From Gammaproteobacteria bacterium (GTDB lineage Bacteria > Pseudomonadota > Gammaproteobacteria > SZUA-229), in the NCBI GenBank assembly GCA_026197015.1, contig JAPHRB010000004.1:1-10971 (forward strand): a stretch of 10,971 nt of DNA. The letters run 5' to 3'. The notes under the pieces were generated by a model that was not told where the DNA came from, searched no databases, and saw only the letters and a list, made by a program, of their open reading frames with translations. The position numbers were made by a program, and so were the translations under genes. Positions 7,230-10,971 of the stretch are shown here, piece after piece. Numbering within the stretch: position 1 is the first letter of the stretch; the number at the start of each line of letters is the position of its first letter.

Positions 7230-7263
7230 ATCTCTTTTTTATGTTTATGCTCTGCATGGCCCG
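7230..7263 (+). repeat. 34-base direct repeat, copy B
   Basis: It matches 6832-6865 at 32 of 34 positions and begins directly at the edge of the REP-like palindrome, so it is probably that unit's conserved flank. Confidence 0.6.
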
Positions 7264-7500
7264 AAGGATTAAAGCCGGGGAAGGTTTTCATTAAAGAAAG
7301 CCACTCGCCATATAGGCGAAACCTCAGAAATCAAGTTTCCATGAACCCCAAGTATTGTAAGATCAGATCATTGTGTAAATATGTTAGACAGAATATAAAC
7401 GAATATAACTTAATTCCGTTAATATTTGCGTTCATTCGCGGTTTCCCCTGCCTTTGACTTTTTAGATTGTTTAACTGGAGCGGATTACTACACCGAACAT

Positions 7501-7570
7501 CTTCTGATGGATTGGATTAAGAGGACAGAGCACCCCATGTTCATTGAAAGTGGACGGCGGTCTTTCCGGT
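7501..7570. mobile_element. Decayed end of the MITE-like element, copy 3
   Basis: The stretch AGGACAGAGCACC followed by GGCGGTCTTTCC (about 7522-7569) is the reverse of the element's left end as seen at 177-212 and 9333-9368, with extra bases in the middle. The preceding bases (CTTCTGATGG to AGAGGAC) match the inner arm of copy 2 (around 9568-9592) at roughly 20 of 26 positions. The other end is missing. Confidence 0.5.
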
Positions 7571-7685
7571 TGGATATGCTCTTCAACAAAAATAGTTTTT
7601 AAAGTAGCAAATTCTAATATTTACTTAAGCTAATCAATCTAGATATAAATAATTGAATTTATAGATAATTTTAAACGACAATATT

Positions 7686-7713
7686 TTGACATTCAGAAAA
7701 TACCTGCTTTACT
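7686..7713 (+). promoter_or_regulatory. Possible sigma70 promoter of fleQ
   Basis: A perfect -35 hexamer TTGACA (7686-7691) is followed 16 bases later by TTTACT (7708-7713), a 4/6 match to the -10 consensus. A small hairpin ACTCAT/ATGAGT (7711-7716 and 7722-7727) follows. No GG-N10-GC pattern lies upstream, in keeping with fleQ being the top of the hierarchy and not sigma54-dependent. Confidence 0.4.
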
Positions 7714-7748
7714 CATATTAAATGAGTTATTTTTAAAGCGGGATTATT

Positions 7749-9278
7749 ATGTTGAGCACCTCGCCACAGCCGGGAATTCTACTGGTTGAAGACGATTCAC
7801 AGATTTTTAATGAAATAAAGTCACTCATGGGCTTTATGGGTTTTGATACCTTTTACGTTAATGACCTGAACGCACTAACCGGTGCTTTAAATAGTGGTGA
7901 GTTTACATGTGTTTTACTGGGTGAGTTTCAGGGAAATCGTAGCCGGCTCGAGGCACTAGAAAAAATACAATCTGCTGCTGTACCCGTCATATTGTTTAAT
8001 CAGGATAAAATTAATTTAGAAAAATATCAGCTTCAGTTCGCTGTCATTTCGTCTCATTTAGAAATGCCACTTAAATATGACCCGGTTGCTTTAGCGCTAG
8101 AAGCCTTATGTAATTCCGATAATAATGTAAGTGCGACCACGGTAGGCAAACTGGTTAGTCGAATTCCTAAGTTGGGTGGTAGTAGTGCTGCCATTCAGTA
8201 CGTTAGAACCATGATTGAACAAGTCGCTAAAACAGATGCCAGTGTTTTGATTTTAGGTGAGTCAGGCACCGGTAAAGAAGTGGTTGCGCGTAATATTCAT
8301 GCTTTGTCAAACCGTTGCAAAGCGGGTTTTGTACCGGTCAATTGCGGTGCCATTCCCGCAGATTTATTAGAAAGCGAATTATTTGGTCATGAAAAAGGTG
8401 CGTTCACAGGGGCCATTAATTCCCGTCAGGGGCGATTTGAGCTGGCAGAAAAAGGCACCTTGTTTCTTGATGAAATAGGCGATATGAGTTTGCCCATGCA
8501 GGTGAAACTGTTACGCGTATTGCAGGAACGCACGTTTGAAAGAGTGGGCAGTAATAAGAGCATACAGTCTGATGTACGTATATTAGCTGCAACTCATCGT
8601 AATCTTGAATTGAATATTAAAGATGGGAAATTTCGTGAAGATTTGTTTTATCGTTTAAATGTATTTCCAATTGAACTGCCCTCATTACGAGAGCGTTTAG
8701 AAGATGTACCCTTTTTACTGCAAGATCAAATTGATAAATTAGAAGCGGATAACAGGGGAACCGTACGTTTAACAGCTGAAGCAACAGAAATGTTAAGTCA
8801 GCATTCATGGCCGGGAAATGTACGTGAGCTGTCTAACCTGGTTGAGCGTCTGTCCATTTTGTACCCCGATAGTATAGTTGATGCGCAGCACCTGCCTCCA
8901 AAGTATCAACCTGCTTCAGCATTCAAACCTGAAGTTAATAGTTTTAAGGCAAAACCGCCCTTTAATCCTGCATTGATGTTTGCCGATCTCGATGAAGATG
9001 ATGAAATAGAAAGAAGCCTGCTTAAAAAACTACCAGTAGATTTACCGCAAAAAATATCAGATGGCTTCTCAGAAACAGCAATCACAAAACCAGTCGCAGC
9101 CGCTGCCCTTGACGATGATGGCCTTGATTTAAAAGAACACCTGGCTGGAATGGAAGTGCAACTAATAAAACAGGCATTAGGTAAGACAGATGGCGTTGTT
9201 GCACATGCTGCGAAATTATTAAAAATGCGTCGCACTACATTAGTTGAAAAACTCAAAAAATATAATATTAAGTCTTAA
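7749..9278 (+). CDS. fleQ: FleQ/FlrA-type sigma54 flagellar master activator (509 aa)
   Basis: This is the enhancer-binding ATPase that opens sigma54 promoters of early flagellar genes. Residues 8-120 form a FleQ-type receiver-like domain: EDD is present at 14-16, but the phosphoacceptor position reads LLGEF (56-60), so phosphorylation is unlikely. The AAA+ domain spans about 145-370 with Walker A GESGTGKE (170-177), the intact sigma54 contact loop GAFTGA (217-222), Walker B GTLFLDEIGD (236-245), FREDLFYRLNVFPIELPSLR (295-314) with arginine-finger region, and HSWPGNVREL (352-361). A long, acidic, low-complexity linker (about 385-460) leads to a Fis-type helix-turn-helix (about 470-506). The segment matching the LFRS c-di-GMP motif of Pseudomonas FleQ reads RIPK (138-141). 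GGGA (7740-7743) sits five bases before the ATG. Confidence 0.95.
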   Translation: MLSTSPQPGILLVEDDSQIFNEIKSLMGFMGFDTFYVNDLNALTGALNSGEFTCVLLGEFQGNRSRLEALEKIQSAAVPVILFNQDKINLEKYQLQFAVISSHLEMPLKYDPVALALEALCNSDNNVSATTVGKLVSRIPKLGGSSAAIQYVRTMIEQVAKTDASVLILGESGTGKEVVARNIHALSNRCKAGFVPVNCGAIPADLLESELFGHEKGAFTGAINSRQGRFELAEKGTLFLDEIGDMSLPMQVKLLRVLQERTFERVGSNKSIQSDVRILAATHRNLELNIKDGKFREDLFYRLNVFPIELPSLRERLEDVPFLLQDQIDKLEADNRGTVRLTAEATEMLSQHSWPGNVRELSNLVERLSILYPDSIVDAQHLPPKYQPASAFKPEVNSFKAKPPFNPALMFADLDEDDEIERSLLKKLPVDLPQKISDGFSETAITKPVAAAALDDDGLDLKEHLAGMEVQLIKQALGKTDGVVAHAAKLLKMRRTTLVEKLKKYNIKS

Positions 9279-9310
9279 AAGAGATTCGCTGAATACAGAG
9301 GTATATTTAT

Positions 9311-9646
9311 TCTGTTAAGGCTCATCTTCCTCGGGGAAAGACCGCCGCCTTTTGGCGCTCTGTCCCCTGAACCCATACCACTAAGAGTCTACAGAGTAGT
9401 GAATCAACACCACAAAATACTTATTCTCGTTCCCACGCGGGAGCATGGGAACAAGATAAGAACCCTCTCACAGCCCATCTTTATCGGAGAATGAGCATCT
9501 TTCCTGCTCTGTCCACTGTGGTAATGCCATCAAGCGTTTTACAGAGTCGACTCACTACTCTTTCAGCTTTTGGTGGTATGGCTTAAGGGGACGGGGCAGA
9601 AAAGCGCTGACCTTTCCCCGAGGGAGATGTGCCTAAATAGTGCAAT
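9311..9646. mobile_element. MITE-like non-coding repeat element, copy 2 (best preserved)
   Basis: Long imperfect inverted arms flank a spacer. The core ends are 9333-9368 (GGGGAAAGACC to CTGTCCCCT) and 9586-9619 (AGGGGACGGGG to CTTTCCCC). The arms continue inward (ACCCATACCACTAAGAG from 9370; mirrored by CTTTTGGTGGTATGGC ending near 9582) and outward (AGGCTCATCTTCCTCG at left; CGAGGGAGATGTGCCT at right, running to AGTGCAAT at 9646). The inner right arm repeats, inverted, the section of copy 1 with CGCTTGATGGCATCAC (here 9521-9538). There is no ORF. A REP-like palindrome (9424-9456) lies in the spacer. Folded as RNA, the arms would give a large stem-loop after fleQ and might end its transcript. 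Confidence 0.65.
9424..9456 (+). repeat. REP-like palindrome inside the MITE-like element
   Basis: The arms TCTCGTTCCCACGC and GCATGGGAACAAGA belong to the same family as the units at 6999-7030 and 7197-7229. Flanking CTTAT (9419-9424, roughly) and ATAAG (9456-9460) extend the stem. Its place in the centre of copy 2 suggests insertion into the element, or a composite structure. Confidence 0.65.
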
Positions 9647-9741
9647 TATATTTCATGGCAATCCCCCGCCACTAAGCCGAATTCTTGACTCTTCTTTGCC
9701 GCCATGCTTATAACTAATTGATAAATATGGAAATATTAATC

Positions 9742-9757
9742 TGGCATACTAAATGCA
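9742..9757 (+). promoter_or_regulatory. Sigma54 (RpoN) promoter of fleS
   Basis: TGGCATACTAAATGCA has GG (9743-9744) and GC (9755-9756) exactly ten bases apart, a full TGGCA and ATGCA in place of TTGCA. Transcription would start near 9768, about 30 bases before the fleS ATG. FleQ-dependent sigma54 control of fleSR is established in Pseudomonas aeruginosa and fits the gene order here. Confidence 0.75.
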
Positions 9758-9797
9758 CTGTTACTGCTAAGTCGAACAAAAGTGACATAAACACGAC

Positions 9798-10971
9798 ATG
9801 CAGCAAACAACAAATATACAAACAACAGCGCAGGCGTTAAGTCTTGACCCGAAAGCCTTGCAAGACCCTGCACAATTAGTGGTGGCGTTTGAGCAATTTG
9901 GGCGATTATCTGATCAGTTACAACAATCCTATCAGGAGCTTGATAACCGGGCGGCAAAGCTAAGTGAACAACTTGCGTTTTCCCAGGATGAAAGATTAAA
10001 ACAACTGGCTGAAAAAGAGCAGTTAGCTCATCGATTACAAACACTTTTAAACGCATTACCGGCAGGTGTTTTGTTAGTAGATGAAAAGGGTGTGATAAAC
10101 ACGGCAAACCCGGCTGCAGAGTTGTTTCTGGAGCAGAGCCTAATCGGTAAGCAATGGCGACGAGTTTATGCGCACTGTGTATCGCGGCATACCGAACAGG
10201 ATTTATATTTAAATTCGGGGCGTATACTCAGTTTAAAAAAACAACCTCTTGATGTATCAAATGATGAAAATAATTCAGGAGAAATTATTCTACTGGATGA
10301 TATTTCTGAACAACGTATGTTAGAAGGTTTGGCAGATAGACAAAATCGTCTGGCAGCAATGGGGCAGATGGCAGCGGGTTTGGCACACCAGTTACGTACA
10401 CCTTTAGCTTCAGCGGTTTTATATGCATCACAGTTAAATCATTTTACGGCGGATAACCCCAAACAAAATAAAGCAGTAGAAAAAGTACGCATGTGTATGC
10501 GTTATCTTGAAAAACTAATTAACGATATGTTGTTGTATGCAAAAGGTGGTGAGTTTTCAGAGCAGAAATTTCAGTTAAATGATTTGTTAGTTACGTTTAA
10601 TAGCCGAATTGAAAATAGTCTCCTGGAAAACAATATTCAGTTAAAAATTATTAGTCAGTTAAATGATATCCAATTAACAGGTAGTTTAGATGCGTTAGTA
10701 AGTGTGTTAATTAATCTGATTGAGAATGCCATGCAGGCCTGTGATGAAGATTGCGAAGTAGAACTTGAAGTATATGAACAGGCAAACTACCTGATTCTAG
10801 CGGTTCGAGATAATGGCCCCGGATTGACTGTGGATCAACAAACTAAAATATTTGAACCCTTCTTTACTCAGCGAGAAGGCGGTACAGGCCTTGGTCTTGC
10901 GGTAGCACAATCAATAATACAGGCACATCACGGTGATCTTCTGGTTAGATCTCAACCGGGGATTGGTAGTA
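9798..10971 (+). CDS. fleS: FleS/FlrB-type flagellar sensor histidine kinase, 3' end beyond the window
   Basis: FleS is a soluble histidine kinase that phosphorylates the sigma54 activator FleR to turn on basal body and hook genes. The 391 visible residues show a Gln-rich N-terminus, a coiled coil (about 40-85), a PAS domain (about 82-172, starting LLNALPAGVLLVDEKGVI), and the H-box GLAHQLRTPLASA with phosphoacceptor His197. They also show the N-box INLIENAMQA (305-314), DNGPG (338-342), FEPFFT (352-357) and GGTGLGLAV (361-369). No membrane segment is present. An in-frame TGA at 9783-9785 excludes an earlier start, and ATG 9798 has no clear Shine-Dalgarno sequence, which is unusual beside its neighbours. 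No stop occurs before the right edge; a fleR gene is expected next. A 519-base gap with a repeat element separates it from fleQ. Confidence 0.93.
   Translation, partial: MQQTTNIQTTAQALSLDPKALQDPAQLVVAFEQFGRLSDQLQQSYQELDNRAAKLSEQLAFSQDERLKQLAEKEQLAHRLQTLLNALPAGVLLVDEKGVINTANPAAELFLEQSLIGKQWRRVYAHCVSRHTEQDLYLNSGRILSLKKQPLDVSNDENNSGEIILLDDISEQRMLEGLADRQNRLAAMGQMAAGLAHQLRTPLASAVLYASQLNHFTADNPKQNKAVEKVRMCMRYLEKLINDMLLYAKGGEFSEQKFQLNDLLVTFNSRIENSLLENNIQLKIISQLNDIQLTGSLDALVSVLINLIENAMQACDEDCEVELEVYEQANYLILAVRDNGPGLTVDQQTKIFEPFFTQREGGTGLGLAVAQSIIQAHHGDLLVRSQPGIGS

Larger units (their letters stand above)
6766..7748. other. Intergenic repeat-rich region between fliT and fleQ
   Basis: I find no credible gene in these 983 bases. 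They contain a perfect small hairpin GATAAAT/ATTTATC (6902-6908 and 6914-6920), a 34-base direct repeat (6832-6865 and 7230-7263), two REP-like palindromes in opposite orientation (6999-7030 and 7197-7229), a TCGCC/GGCGA hairpin (7305-7319), a decayed end of the MITE-like element (7501-7570), and then AT-rich DNA holding the probable fleQ promoter. No clear terminator for the fliT transcript was seen. Confidence 0.6.

Noticed and set aside
7173..7457. 94-codon open frame on the + strand between fliT and fleQ
   Set aside because: It runs through a REP-like palindrome (giving the tell-tale HSHAGAWERE translation) and the direct repeat. It has no ribosome site and no protein-like pattern.
6999..9456. 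Repeated palindromes as a possible CRISPR array
   Set aside because: The units are few, differ in orientation and spacing, and are not separated by uniform spacers; no cas gene is present.
9656..9669. Second sigma54-like pattern upstream of fleS
   Set aside because: GG and GC are again nine bases apart, and a correctly spaced site lies at 9742-9757.
9736..10107. 123-codon open frame on the - strand at the start of fleS
   Set aside because: It lies opposite a clear FleS coding region with PAS and kinase motifs, and resembles nothing.

Overview
The window is a flagellar filament and regulator locus from a gammaproteobacterium. Every recognisable gene lies on the + strand, in the order fliC, flaG, fliD, fliS, a fliT-like gene, fleQ and fleS (cut by the right edge). 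This order, with a sigma54 activator of FleQ/FlrA type followed by its sensor kinase, is typical of polarly flagellated gammaproteobacteria such as Pseudomonas, Marinobacter and Vibrio. The DNA is AT-leaning and the filament proteins are acidic and poor in Lys/Arg, which would suit a marine or brackish organism. I cannot name the genus.

Layout. Positions 1-691 hold no gene. They contain a hairpin with a T-run, a repeat element with inverted ends (about 150-361), an AT-rich stretch, and a clear sigma28 (FliA) promoter at 575-601 with a hairpin-bearing leader for fliC. Positions 692-6765 are the filament block: an unusually long flagellin, FlaG, a long filament cap FliD behind a sigma54-type promoter that starts just after the flaG stop, the export chaperone FliS, and a FliT-like protein. 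Positions 6766-7748 are about 1 kb without a credible gene, holding two REP-like palindromes in opposite orientation, a 34-base direct repeat and a decayed copy of the repeat element. Positions 7749-9278 encode FleQ. Positions 9279-9797 hold the best preserved copy of the element, with a further REP-like palindrome in its middle, then a sigma54 promoter for fleS. Positions 9798-10971 encode the first 391 residues of FleS.

How it works together. The promoters I can read match the known polar flagellar hierarchy. FleQ, from a possible housekeeping promoter, would activate sigma54 promoters, of which two are visible (fliD and fleS). FleS with a FleR expected downstream would drive the next class, and FliA would transcribe fliC last. 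FliS and FliT are chaperones for FliC and FliD.

I see no convincing wholly new system. The points most worth a second look are the repeat element family placed between the flagellar transcription units, the REP-like palindromes (one nested in an element), the loss in FleQ of the LFRS-type c-di-GMP contact motif, modular repeats inside FliC and FliD, and inverted repeats in the fliC and fliD leaders.
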